Shown here piece after piece: positions 17,463 through 25,145 of a stretch of 25,192 bases of DNA (its first letter is position 1; each line of letters opens with the position of its first letter). The notes beneath the pieces were generated by a model. It had not been told where the DNA came from. It saw only the letters and a program-made list of their open reading frames with translations, and searched no databases. Source of the DNA: Prevotella sp. UBA6429 (GTDB taxonomy: Bacteria; Bacteroidota; Bacteroidia; Bacteroidales; Bacteroidaceae). The translations under genes were made by a program, and so were the position numbers. The stretch is taken from contig DJOV01000082.1 in assembly GCA_002437285.1 (NCBI GenBank), forward strand, positions 1-25,192, in the 5' to 3' direction.

Positions 17463-18980
17463 TTATCCCAGTGTCTCGATGGCCTTTGCCATGCGGCGCA
17501 ACGTCTCCTCTTTGCCGAGGAATGCCGCGATGTCAAACATGCCAGGGCCTTTGCCGATACCTACCAGCGTCAGTCGCCAGGCATTCATCACGTCGCCCAT
17601 CTTGTAGCCCTTGTCAGCTATCCATTGCTCCACCACAGGTTCTTGGCCGGCGACAGAGAAATCATTGATGTCACGCAGCACGTCCATCAATTCGGTCATT
17701 TGTTGTCCGCTGAATTCTTTCCAGCGCTTCTTGGCCGTCTTCTCGTCATAGGCCGTAGGCGCGATGAAGAAGAAGCTGCAGAGAGGCCATAGCTCACGCA
17801 CGAAGCTGACACGGTCCTTCATCATGTGGACCACCTCCTTCACGCGGTCAAACGACTCGTCCACTCCGTTGTTGGCCACGATGGGCGCAAAGAGTTGCGC
17901 GATTTCCTCATCGTCCTTGCGGAGAATGTACTCATGATTGAACCAGGCCGCCTTTTGGAAATCAAACTTGGCTCCGCTCTTGGAGCATTTGGAGATGTCG
18001 AACGCCTTCACCAATTCGTCGAGAGAGAACATTTCCTGGTCCGTGCCCGGGTTCCATCCCAGGAGTGCCAGGAAGTTGACCACGGCCTCGGGGAAGTAGC
18101 CGCTCTCGCGGTATCCGGTGCTCACCTCGCCGGTCTTCGGGTCGTGCCATTCCAGTGGGAACACGGGGAAGCCCAGCCGGTCGCCATCTCGCTTGCTGAG
18201 TTTGCCCTTGCCCTCAGGTTTCAGGAGCAGGGGGAGATGGGCAAAGCGAGGCATCGTGTCCTCCCAGCCGAAAGCTTGGTAGAGAAGCACGTGGAGTGGG
18301 GCTGAGGGCAACCACTCCTCGCCGCGGATGACATGGGTGATCTCCATGAGGTGGTCGTCCACGATATTGGCCAAGTGATAGGTCGGCAGCTCGTCCGCAC
18401 TCTTGTAGAGCACCTTGTCGTCGAGCACGTCACTCTTGTAGGTCACGTCTCCGCGAATCATGTCGTTGACATGGATCTCCTCTCCCGGCTCAATGCGGAA
18501 GCGCACCGTGTATTGTGCCCCGTCGGCGATGAGCTGCTCCCATTCGGTGCGGTCCATGGTCAGCGAGTTGCGCATTTGCATGCGTGTGTGGGCGTCATAC
18601 TGGAAGTTGGGAATCTCCTTGCGCTTTGCCTCCAGTTCCTCAGGTGTGTCAAACGCATAGTAGGCTTTGCCGGCGTCGATGAGTTGCTGCACATATTTCT
18701 TGTAGATGTCGCGTCGCTCGCTCTGCCGATAAGGGCCGTGGCTTCCGCCAAATGAAACTCCCTCGTCAAATTTGATACCAAGCCATTTGAAGGCTTCTAT
18801 GATGTAATCCTCGGCTCCCGGCACGAAGCGGTGGCTGTCGGTGTCCTCAATGCGGAACACCAAGTCGCCTCCATGCTGACGGGCGAAGAGATAGTTGTAC
18901 AAGGCTGTGCGCACGCCGCCAATGTGCAGCGGACCGGTAGGACTGGGCGCAAAACGCACCCTGACTTTTCTTTCTGTCAT
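17463..18980 (-). CDS. gltX: Glutamate-tRNA ligase
   Basis: The 505-residue product charges tRNA-Glu with glutamate for translation. The class I signature is complete: PSPTGPLHIGG (HIGG at 19-22) and KLSKRDGDR near 258, the KMSKS-type loop. The C-terminal anticodon-binding region is present, and the length matches Bacteroidales GltX. The frame is open to an ATG at 19004, but the start at 18980 (MTERKVRVRF) is preferred because a TAATTTTG promoter box covers 19002-19009, so the upstream ATG would not be transcribed. It is first in an operon with waaA and divergent from the PgpH-like gene. Confidence 0.97.
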   Translation of the reverse strand: MTERKVRVRFAPSPTGPLHIGGVRTALYNYLFARQHGGDLVFRIEDTDSHRFVPGAEDYIIEAFKWLGIKFDEGVSFGGSHGPYRQSERRDIYKKYVQQLIDAGKAYYAFDTPEELEAKRKEIPNFQYDAHTRMQMRNSLTMDRTEWEQLIADGAQYTVRFRIEPGEEIHVNDMIRGDVTYKSDVLDDKVLYKSADELPTYHLANIVDDHLMEITHVIRGEEWLPSAPLHVLLYQAFGWEDTMPRFAHLPLLLKPEGKGKLSKRDGDRLGFPVFPLEWHDPKTGEVSTGYRESGYFPEAVVNFLALLGWNPGTDQEMFSLDELVKAFDISKCSKSGAKFDFQKAAWFNHEYILRKDDEEIAQLFAPIVANNGVDESFDRVKEVVHMMKDRVSFVRELWPLCSFFFIAPTAYDEKTAKKRWKEFSGQQMTELMDVLRDINDFSVAGQEPVVEQWIADKGYKMGDVMNAWRLTLVGIGKGPGMFDIAAFLGKEETLRRMAKAIETLG

Positions 18981-19001
18981 GGTGATGAAAATTATTTTTT
19001 G

Positions 19002-19009
19002 CAAAATTA
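19002..19009 (-). promoter_or_regulatory. -7 box of the gltX-waaA operon
   Basis: The minus strand reads TAATTTTG, matching TAnnTTTG. It overlaps the upstream candidate ATG of gltX at 19004 and so helps fix the start at 18980. The -33 element is not clear. Confidence 0.5.
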
Positions 19010-19042
19010 CTACATTTTTTCCTTTTTAACGTATTTTTTTAT

Positions 19043-19050
19043 TATTTTCG
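19043..19050 (+). promoter_or_regulatory. Possible -7 box of the PgpH-like gene
   Basis: TATTTTCG matches TAnnTTTG except for one base. A start site near 19057 would leave a leader of about 70 nt before 19126-19129. The -33 region is T-rich without a clear TTTG. Confidence 0.35.
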
Positions 19051-19128
19051 CACGGTAAACGGCCAAGAATGGGCGGAGCCTTCTGCTGCCCGCACATGCG
19101 CCAGGCCATAGTCACCCAATATTGCATG

Positions 19129-21207
19129 ATGCGTTTCGATTTTTATAAGGATACGAGTTATTTCTGGCGCAGGATGCTGACGCGCACGGCGTTGGTGCTC
19201 CTGACCGTCGTTTTGATCGTGTGGTTTCTCCCGCGCAAGGAGGGGCGTCAGTTTGTCTATGATGTTGATGAGCCCTGGCGCTATAGCGACATCATCGCGC
19301 AGTATGACTTCCCCATTTACAAGACCGACGAGACCTTGGCGCGCGAGAAAGACTCTGTCATGCGGCTCTTCGTGCCCTATTTCGATTATGATGACCAGGT
19401 GGAAGACCGGGTGGTGGAGAAGTTCAAGCAAGATTTCTCCACTGGGTTGCCGGGGCTGCCCGCTTCCTATACCCACATCTTGGAGGAACGGTTGCGCCAC
19501 CTCTATCAGTCGGGCATCATGGAGACACCCCTCTTCAATACTGTACACCGCGACACCACGGGCACGGTGCGTGTGGTGTTTGGCAAGAATGTCGAGCAGG
19601 TGACGGTCAACGGCCTCTACTCGACCATGAGTGCCTATGAGCAGTTGCTGTCCGATGAGCGCATGGCTCCCGACCGCCAGACGTTGCAGCGCTTGAACCT
19701 GATAGAGTACATCGAGCCCAACCTCATCTATGACAAGGCCCGTTCGGAGACAGCCAAGAACGATCTCCTGGGTACCATTCCGCCGGCGCAGGGCATGGTG
19801 AAGGCCGGACAGAAGATCATCGGCACGGGCGAGATCGTCACCGAGGAGCGCTACCGCGAGTTGTCGTCGCTCGAGCGAGAGATGAACCGCCGGGGCACGA
19901 GCATGAAGCAAGTCAACCTCAACTTCATAGGCAATTCTCTCTATGTCCTCATGTTTGTCATCCTCTTCACGGTCTACCTGTCGCTTTTCCGCAAAGACTA
20001 TTTCGACAAGTCACGCAACATACTGATGCTCTATGCGCTGATTACCATCTTCCCCATCCTGGTGTCGCTGATGATGCAGCACTCCTATTTCAATTTCAGC
20101 GTCTACGTGTTGCCGTTTGCCTTCACGCCCATCTTCGTGCGCGTGTTCCAGGACTCCCGCACGGCTTTCATCACCCATCTCGTGATGGTGTTCATCAGTG
20201 CCGCCGCCCTTCGCTACCAGTTCGACTTCATCGTCATCCAGGTGTTGGCCGGCCTCGTGGCCATCTATTCGCTGCGCGAGATGTCCTCGCGTGCCCAGGT
20301 GTTCAAGACGGCCTTGCTGGTGTTCCTGGCCACTTGCGTCACCCACTTCACCCTGCGGCTCATGCAGAGCGGCACCACGTTCAACCTTGATGCGAGCATG
20401 TATTCCCACTTCATGATCAATGGCGTGTTGCTCCTTTTGGCCTATCCGCTGATGTATGTGGTGGAGAAAGCGTTCGGCTTCACGTCCAACGTGACGCTGA
20501 TCGAACTGTCCAACACCAACGGCCCCTTGCTCCGCCGTCTCAGCGAGGAAGCTCCCGGCACCTTCCAGCACTCCATCACGGTGAGCAACCTCGCCGCCGA
20601 GATAGCCAATCGCATTGGAGCCAACAGTACGCTCGTGCGCACGGGCGCCCTCTATCACGACATCGGCAAGATGATGAACCCTGCCTTTTTCACGGAGAAC
20701 CAGCAGGCGGGCATCAGTCCGTATGACAACCTGACCGACAAGGAGAGTGCGCAGATCATTGTCGAGCATGTGGCCAATGGCGTGAAGCTGGCCGAGGAGA
20801 ACAACCTGCCCGTCATCATCCGCGACTTCATCCTCACACACCATGGTCACGGCATGGCCAAATACTTCTACATCAAATATCAGAACGAGCACCCTGATGA
20901 GATTGTCGACAAGGAACCGTTCACTTATCCCGGCCCCAATCCCTACACGCGCGAACAGGCCATCCTCATGATGGCCGACAGTTGTGAGGCGGCCTCACAT
21001 TCGCTCAAGGATTACACGGAGGAGAGCATCTCCCAGATGGTCAACAAGATCATCGACGGACAGGTGGAGGCTGGATTCTTCACGGAGGCCGCCATCACCT
21101 TCCGTGACATCAGTGAGGCCAAGAGTGTGCTCATCGATCGCCTGAAGGCTTTTTATCACACACGCATCACCTATCCTAAGTTGAAGCGGCCAAGTGAAAC
21201 TCATTGA
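19129..21207 (+). CDS. pgpH: PgpH-like 7TM-HD cyclic-di-AMP phosphodiesterase
   Basis: The 692-residue membrane protein has the domain order of the PgpH/YqfF family: one N-terminal membrane segment (about 16-35), an extracytoplasmic 7TMR-HDED region (36-262), a block of about six hydrophobic helices (264-447), and a cytoplasmic HD domain (478-658). The HD metal ligands are visible at H481, H510-D511 (YHDIGK) and the LTHHGHG motif (569-575). Members studied in Firmicutes hydrolyse cyclic di-AMP; the substrate here is inferred from family. Start codons at 19126 and 19129 are adjacent, and the frame is open to 19069, but the extra 20 residues (with CCP) do not look like an export or membrane start. 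It is divergent from gltX and convergent with mdh. Confidence 0.9.
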   Translation: MRFDFYKDTSYFWRRMLTRTALVLLTVVLIVWFLPRKEGRQFVYDVDEPWRYSDIIAQYDFPIYKTDETLAREKDSVMRLFVPYFDYDDQVEDRVVEKFKQDFSTGLPGLPASYTHILEERLRHLYQSGIMETPLFNTVHRDTTGTVRVVFGKNVEQVTVNGLYSTMSAYEQLLSDERMAPDRQTLQRLNLIEYIEPNLIYDKARSETAKNDLLGTIPPAQGMVKAGQKIIGTGEIVTEERYRELSSLEREMNRRGTSMKQVNLNFIGNSLYVLMFVILFTVYLSLFRKDYFDKSRNILMLYALITIFPILVSLMMQHSYFNFSVYVLPFAFTPIFVRVFQDSRTAFITHLVMVFISAAALRYQFDFIVIQVLAGLVAIYSLREMSSRAQVFKTALLVFLATCVTHFTLRLMQSGTTFNLDASMYSHFMINGVLLLLAYPLMYVVEKAFGFTSNVTLIELSNTNGPLLRRLSEEAPGTFQHSITVSNLAAEIANRIGANSTLVRTGALYHDIGKMMNPAFFTENQQAGISPYDNLTDKESAQIIVEHVANGVKLAEENNLPVIIRDFILTHHGHGMAKYFYIKYQNEHPDEIVDKEPFTYPGPNPYTREQAILMMADSCEAASHSLKDYTEESISQMVNKIIDGQVEAGFFTEAAITFRDISEAKSVLIDRLKAFYHTRITYPKLKRPSETH

Positions 21208-21316
21208 TAGTGCTTTTGTGTGGAAATCAATGTGCTTGTCCCGCCCGCGAGAAAATGTGGGGAATAGGACGTAATCTACGCCAAAAGAAGCATGCTGCGG
21301 GGCAAAGCGGAAAACC

Positions 21317-21358
21317 AAAGAGCTCCCCATCAGCGTCATGGCTGATGGGGAGCTCTTT
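21317..21358. terminator. Bidirectional terminator between the PgpH-like gene and mdh
   Basis: A perfect 18-bp stem (21317-21334 with 21341-21358, arm AAAGAGCTCCCCATCAGC) encloses the loop GTCATG. It lies between two converging genes. The AAA/TTT ends of the stem provide short U tracts in either direction. The remainder of 21208-21399 shows nothing else. Confidence 0.9.
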
Positions 21359-21399
21359 ATGGTCGTGCCAACCTGTACGGTTGGCCTAAAGGAGTTCAA

Positions 21400-22434
21400 T
21401 TACAGATTGGCGTTGTCCTCGTTCCACTTCTCCACGGGAGGAACGATACCGAGGTCGATGACCTCCTGGCGCATGTCGCAGAGGTGCTTGTATGACTTCT
21501 GCAGCTCGTCCATCTCCTCCTTGGTGCCGGTCGGGGTGGTGTAGTGCACGCCGGTCTTGTCGATTGTGGTGGGCAGAGCCATCATCACGTCCTTGATACC
21601 CAGCTCAGGCAGGTTGGCGTAGCAACCGGCGGGCAGGGTGAAAGGCTCGCCGCCCATGGCAGCCTCGATCATCTTCACGGCGTTGTAGGCAGGGCTCTGG
21701 AATGAGCTGCGGCCACGCAGCTTGATGATGTTTGAACCACCCTGTGTGGTCATGTGCTTGATCTCCTCCCAGCGCTCAGCTGACAGGCCCAGCTCCTGCA
21801 GAGGCTTGCCGTCAATCTTCACCTGTGAGGCGAAGACGGCCATCTGCTCGCCGTGGCCACCGTAGGTGTGTGCGCCGGTCACCTTGTCCTGCTGCACGCC
21901 GAACTCGTGGGCCAGGGCCTGCTGCAGACGAGTGGAGTCGAGAGCGGCCAGTGAGGTCAGCTGGTTGGGCTTCAGGCCACTGTGGATGAGGGCTGTCAGG
22001 GCCGTCACGTCAGCGGGGTTGAAGATCACGACCACGTGCTCCACGTCGGGGCAATATTTCTTAATGTTCTCACCGAAGTCAGCGGCAATCTTGCAGTTGC
22101 CCTTCAACAAGTCCTCACGAGTCATACCGGCCTTGCGGGGAGCACCACCTGAAGAGATGATGTACTTGGCGCCGGTGAAAGCCTTCTTGGCAGCCTCGGC
22201 CACCTTCTCGGGGTCGTTCATGTCCTCCACGGCGGGAGCGTAGTAGGTGAGGTTGGCACCAGGCACTGCGCACTGCTCCATCTCGTCGTACACACCGTGC
22301 ACGCCCGGCTCATAGATGTCGTACAGGCAGATGTTGGGGGTCAGACCCAGCATCAATGCACTCTGAACCATGTTGGAACCAATCATACCGCCTGCACCGA
22401 CGATAAGAAGCTTGTCATTTGTTAAATACTTCAT
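21400..22434 (-). CDS. mdh: NAD-dependent malate dehydrogenase
   Basis: The 344-residue product interconverts malate and oxaloacetate, which in Bacteroidales serves the reductive branch from oxaloacetate to fumarate and succinate. It has the Rossmann motif GAGGMIGS (13-20), D39 at the end of strand 2 as expected for NAD binding, substrate arginines R100 and R106 on the mobile loop (GGAPRKAGMTRED), N139 (NPADV), D166 and R169 (LDSTRLQ), and catalytic H194 (GGHGEQ). The substrate loop with R100 favours malate over lactate. The gene is transcribed alone, with the terminator 42 bp past the stop codon, and is divergent from the aminopeptidase gene. Confidence 0.96.
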   Translation of the reverse strand: MKYLTNDKLLIVGAGGMIGSNMVQSALMLGLTPNICLYDIYEPGVHGVYDEMEQCAVPGANLTYYAPAVEDMNDPEKVAEAAKKAFTGAKYIISSGGAPRKAGMTREDLLKGNCKIAADFGENIKKYCPDVEHVVVIFNPADVTALTALIHSGLKPNQLTSLAALDSTRLQQALAHEFGVQQDKVTGAHTYGGHGEQMAVFASQVKIDGKPLQELGLSAERWEEIKHMTTQGGSNIIKLRGRSSFQSPAYNAVKMIEAAMGGEPFTLPAGCYANLPELGIKDVMMALPTTIDKTGVHYTTPTGTKEEMDELQKSYKHLCDMRQEVIDLGIVPPVEKWNEDNANL

Positions 22435-22525
22435 AGCGAAATTATATTATTAAGATTGTAAGTTTATTCCATGCTTTGTGGGGCAAAGACCATGCCATGA
22501 CGGCCAGCCTGTCGGCTCTTTTCTG

Positions 22526-22533
22526 CAAAGTTA
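22526..22533 (-). promoter_or_regulatory. -7 box of mdh
   Basis: The minus strand reads TAACTTTG, matching TAnnTTTG, about 92 bp before the mdh start. The -33 region would fall in the palindrome at 22540-22560, so a regulator binding there could affect mdh as well as the divergent gene. Confidence 0.5.
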
Positions 22534-22539
22534 CTAAAA

Positions 22540-22560
22540 AAATGTATGTACCCTACATTT
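22540..22560. repeat. Palindromic element between mdh and the aminopeptidase gene
   Basis: AAATGTA (22540-22546) and TACATTT (22554-22560) are perfect inverted repeats with a 7-bp spacer. The element starts 58 bp before the aminopeptidase -7 box, almost the same position as the related elements at 74-98 (57 bp) and 7829-7853 (57 bp). Confidence 0.4.
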
Positions 22561-22573
22561 CTTGGGTTTTTAA

Positions 22574-22605
22574 TTTGTTGTTTATTCTTAAAAAACGTAT
22601 CTTTG
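22574..22605 (+). promoter_or_regulatory. Bacteroidetes-type promoter of the aminopeptidase gene
   Basis: TTTG at 22574-22577, a 20-bp spacer and TATCTTTG at 22598-22605 match the consensus fully. Transcription would start near 22612, which makes the ATG at 22649 the natural start and rules out the TTG at 22616. Confidence 0.85.
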
Positions 22606-22648
22606 TCATGTCTATTTGGCAAAAACAAACGAATTAATTCTTATCGAT

Positions 22649-24436
22649 ATGAAAGAGAACATAGCACAGCGTTTGGCCGGCTTGCGTGACTTGATGCGTC
22701 GCGAGAAGCTCGACGCATTTATCTTCCCCAGTACCGATCCTCACAACTCGGAGTATGTGCCCGACCGATGGAAGGGCCGTGAGTGGATCAGCGGTTTCAA
22801 CGGCTCGGCCGGAACGGCTGTTGTCACGCTCCATTCGGCTGCCCTCTGGACAGACAGCCGCTACTTCCTCGCTGCCGAGGATCAGCTTTCCGGCACTGAG
22901 TTCCAACTGATGAAACTCAAGATAGAGGGCACGCCCACCATCAGCGAGTGGCTCGGCCAGCAGCTCCGCGACAGCGATGGTGCGCAGGTCGGTGTTGACG
23001 GCATGGTCAACTCCATGGCCCGTGTTGAGGCACTCATCAGCGACCTGCGCCATGAGGGAGGCATCACTGTCCGCACCAATCTCGATCCGTTGGCCTCGTT
23101 GTGGACCGACCGTCCCGCGATTCCTGCCGACAAGGTCAATGTGCAGCCTTTGCAGTTTGCCGGCGAGACCACGGCATCGAAGTTGTCGCGCATCCGCAAG
23201 GCCCTGCGCGCTGCGCATGCGGATGGCATGTTGGTTTCGGCTCTCGACGACATCGCTTGGACGCTCAATCTCCGCGGAACGGATGTCCACTGCAATCCTG
23301 TGTTCGTCTCCTACCTCCTCATCTCTTCGTCAGAGGCTACCCTTTATATTAATAAGGAGAAGTTGTCTTCCGAGGTCGAAGCCTATCTTTTGGAACAAGG
23401 CGTACGGACGGCCGCTTACGATGAAGTGAGACAGGGCATCCGCGAATATGCCGAATACAACATCCTGCTTGACCCCAACGAGACCAACTACACCCTGTCG
23501 CGACTGGTGCAGGTGCAGGAGGTTGTCCGTGCGACCAGTCCCATACCTGCCATGAAGGCCGTCAAGAACGAGGCGGAGATTCGTGGCTACCGATCGGCCA
23601 TGCTCAAGGATGGCATCGCCCTGGTGAAGTTCTTGCGCTGGCTGAAGCCGGCCGTTGAGGCTGGCGGACAGACGGAGGTGTCCATCGACCGGAAGCTCAC
23701 GAGCTTGCGCGCCGAGCAGCCCCTGTTCCGCGACATCAGCTTCGACACCATTGCTGGCTATGGCGTCCATGGAGCCATCGTCCACTATGAGGCGTCGCCC
23801 GAGACTGATATCCCCTTGGAGCCCCGTGGCTTCCTGCTGCTCGACAGTGGCGCGCAGTATCAGGACGGCACGACCGACATCACGCGTACCATCGCCTTGG
23901 GGCCTGTGACCGACTATGAGAAACACATCTATACTCTCGTGCTCAAGGGGCACATCCAGTTGGAACTGTGCAAGTTCCCTTCGGGTGCCAGCGGCACGCA
24001 GATGGACATTCTCGCCCGTGAGGCCATGTGGCGCGAGGGACTCAACTATCTGCATGGCACAGGTCACGGCGTAGGTTCCTACCTCAATGTGCATGAGGGA
24101 CCCCACCAGTTCCGCATGGAGTGGATGCCGGCGCCTTTTGTCGAGCACATGACCGTTACCGACGAACCGGGCATTTATCTGCCGGGCCGTTTCGGTGTGC
24201 GCACTGAGAATACGCTCATCATCACCCATTACAAGGATACGGAGTTTGGCCGGTTCCTCCAGTTTGAGCCATTGACCCTTTGTCCCATCGACACCACGCC
24301 CATCCTCAAGGATGAACTGCTCGATGAGGAGGTCGCCTGGTTGAACGATTATCACCAGCATGTCTATGATATGCTTGCGCCCCATCTCGAAGGGGCCGAC
24401 CTTGAATGGCTCCGTGATGCCACACAGCCCATCTGA
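22649..24436 (+). CDS. pepP: Xaa-Pro aminopeptidase (peptidase M24B)
   Basis: The 595-residue cytoplasmic enzyme removes an N-terminal residue when proline is second, helping recycle peptides. It has the three-part form of the longer aminopeptidase P family: two creatinase-like N-terminal domains (about 1-310), a pita-bread catalytic domain (310-530) and a C-terminal M24_C-type tail. All five dinuclear metal ligands are visible: D399 and D410 (LLDSGAQYQDGTTDITRT), H473 (GTGHGVG), E506 (DEPGIY) and E520 (RTENT). The ATG at 22649 is preferred over the TTG at 22616 because it lies 44 bp past a perfect promoter and begins the family-like MKENIAQRLAGLR. No signal peptide is present. It stands alone, with its own terminator. 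Confidence 0.95.
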   Translation: MKENIAQRLAGLRDLMRREKLDAFIFPSTDPHNSEYVPDRWKGREWISGFNGSAGTAVVTLHSAALWTDSRYFLAAEDQLSGTEFQLMKLKIEGTPTISEWLGQQLRDSDGAQVGVDGMVNSMARVEALISDLRHEGGITVRTNLDPLASLWTDRPAIPADKVNVQPLQFAGETTASKLSRIRKALRAAHADGMLVSALDDIAWTLNLRGTDVHCNPVFVSYLLISSSEATLYINKEKLSSEVEAYLLEQGVRTAAYDEVRQGIREYAEYNILLDPNETNYTLSRLVQVQEVVRATSPIPAMKAVKNEAEIRGYRSAMLKDGIALVKFLRWLKPAVEAGGQTEVSIDRKLTSLRAEQPLFRDISFDTIAGYGVHGAIVHYEASPETDIPLEPRGFLLLDSGAQYQDGTTDITRTIALGPVTDYEKHIYTLVLKGHIQLELCKFPSGASGTQMDILAREAMWREGLNYLHGTGHGVGSYLNVHEGPHQFRMEWMPAPFVEHMTVTDEPGIYLPGRFGVRTENTLIITHYKDTEFGRFLQFEPLTLCPIDTTPILKDELLDEEVAWLNDYHQHVYDMLAPHLEGADLEWLRDATQPI

Positions 24437-24456
24437 TTTTGTAAAAGTCAGCCTAT

Positions 24457-24530
24457 AGCCCGCCATCCCCAGCGTCATGCCCTTTTAGAGGGGGCGTCCG
24501 CCACGCCTGGAATGGCGGGCTTTTGCTTTT
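24457..24530 (+). terminator. Terminator of the aminopeptidase gene
   Basis: AGCCCGCCAT (24457-24466) pairs with ATGGCGGGCT (24512-24521), with further imperfect pairing inside, and is followed by TTTGCTTTTT. It starts 20 bp after the stop codon. Confidence 0.8.
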
Positions 24531-24570
24531 TCGGTGGTATGCTCTTTTTAGTCAAAATTGATTTTGTCTT

Positions 24571-24590
24571 GACAATACTGAAAAACAGGC
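24571..24590 (+). repeat. Left flanking direct repeat
   Basis: GACAAT, four bases, then AAAAACAGGC. A similar string, GACAAT, eight bases, then AAAACAGGC, lies at 25122-25145 beyond the twin element. They may mark a duplication linked to insertion, but length and spacing are not those of a normal target-site duplication. Confidence 0.3.
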
Positions 24591-24680
24591 ACCTCCCGAT
24601 TCCCCTTCTGGAGAAAAATAAGACTCTTCCGGAATTGGCGTGACGAGACCCATGGTTGTAATGTAAACCCATATAAACCC

Positions 24681-24813
24681 CAGCCCTTGAGGTGTAAAGC
24701 CCTATCGGGCTGGTGCCCCATGCGAGCCTTCGCGTCTTTTGAGCCGAGCTCACGACACGAAGGTTCGCCTGTCTCCCCACGGCTGTCGCCGCCTTTCCCC
24801 CTTCAAGGGCTGA
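24681..24813 (+). repeat. Left unit of the twin element
   Basis: The closing stem is AGCCCTTGA (24682-24690) with TCAAGGGCT (24803-24811). Inside are hairpin A, AGCCCTATCGGGCT (24698-24711); stem B, 24722-24736 with 24754-24768, matching at 13 of 15, with a tip hairpin TGAGC/GCTCA (24740-24752); and hairpin C, CGGC-TGTC-GCCG (24780-24791). This is a four-way junction on paper. The transcribed strand, if any, is unknown. Confidence 0.6.
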
Positions 24814-24951
24814 CTTTAAACCCAGTTAAACCGCTCACGCCATTCATCCATCCCTGTCCACGGAGTGTGAACTGCGCGCCCTGCGAGACATGCGTGAGCG
24901 GTTTCATCAGTTTACACTCCTGCTGCGTGAGCGGTTTCTTTCGGTTTATGG

Positions 24952-25075
24952 CCAGGGGTGCGGGAAGGCGGTGACAACCGCCATGCTACTGTTTGCGGCA
25001 TGGGCCGAGAGCTTGCTCACAAAGCCAAGAACGCAAACAGCAGCATGAGCCCGTCAGGGCTTCCAGCACCCCTGG
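24952..25075 (-). repeat. Right unit of the twin element (inverted)
   Basis: The same architecture as the left unit, on the other strand: closing stem CCAGGGGTGC (24952-24961) with GCACCCCTGG (25066-25075); hairpin A, AGCCCGTCAGGGCT (25048-25061); stem B, 24982-24997 with 25032-25047, matching at 15 of 16; hairpin C, GGCGGT-GACA-ACCGCC (24967-24982), whose loop is the complement of the left TGTC loop. The stems differ in sequence from the left unit but still pair. Confidence 0.6.
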
Positions 25076-25121
25076 GGTTTATATCGGTTTACATTCAAGG
25101 CGCACACCATTGAATAAAGCG

Positions 25122-25145
25122 GACAATGTATATAAAAAAACAGGC
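25122..25145 (+). repeat. Right flanking direct repeat
   Basis: The partner of 24571-24590 in the same orientation, with a longer internal spacer. Beyond it, 25146-25192 shows no recognisable gene or promoter before the window ends. Confidence 0.3.

Larger units (their letters stand above)
24660..25095. repeat. Twin inverted structured element
   Basis: The outer arms 24660-24681 and 25074-25095 are inverted repeats matching at 21 of 22 positions. Inside are two diverged copies of one unit facing each other, ending in AAACCGCTCACGC (24828-24840) and its inverse (24925-24937), with inner arms 24862-24874 and 24908-24920 matching at 12 of 13. A third copy of GCGTGAGCGGTTT lies at 24892-24904. 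Each unit can fold alone into a closing stem enclosing three hairpins. No ORF in it looks coding. It could be a MITE- or REP-like element or a pair of structured RNAs; it was not recognised as a named family. Confidence 0.7.

Noticed and set aside
19069..19128. Upstream start for the PgpH-like protein
   Set aside because: The added residues carry a cysteine pair and no membrane or family character; the start at 19126 or 19129 directly precedes a typical cytoplasmic lead to the first membrane helix. Not excluded by promoter evidence.
24551..24573. Small palindrome GTCAA...TTGAC with inner CAAAAT/ATTTTG
   Set aside because: AT-rich, short and next to no promoter or gene start; likely chance.
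24475..24780. 101-codon open frame on the minus strand downstream of the aminopeptidase gene
   Set aside because: It covers the aminopeptidase terminator and part of the twin element, and shows no recognisable protein features.
24687..24974. 95-codon open frame on the plus strand in the twin element
   Set aside because: It runs through the palindromic stems, has cysteine- and proline-rich sequence with no family resemblance, and its coding is explained by the repeat structure.
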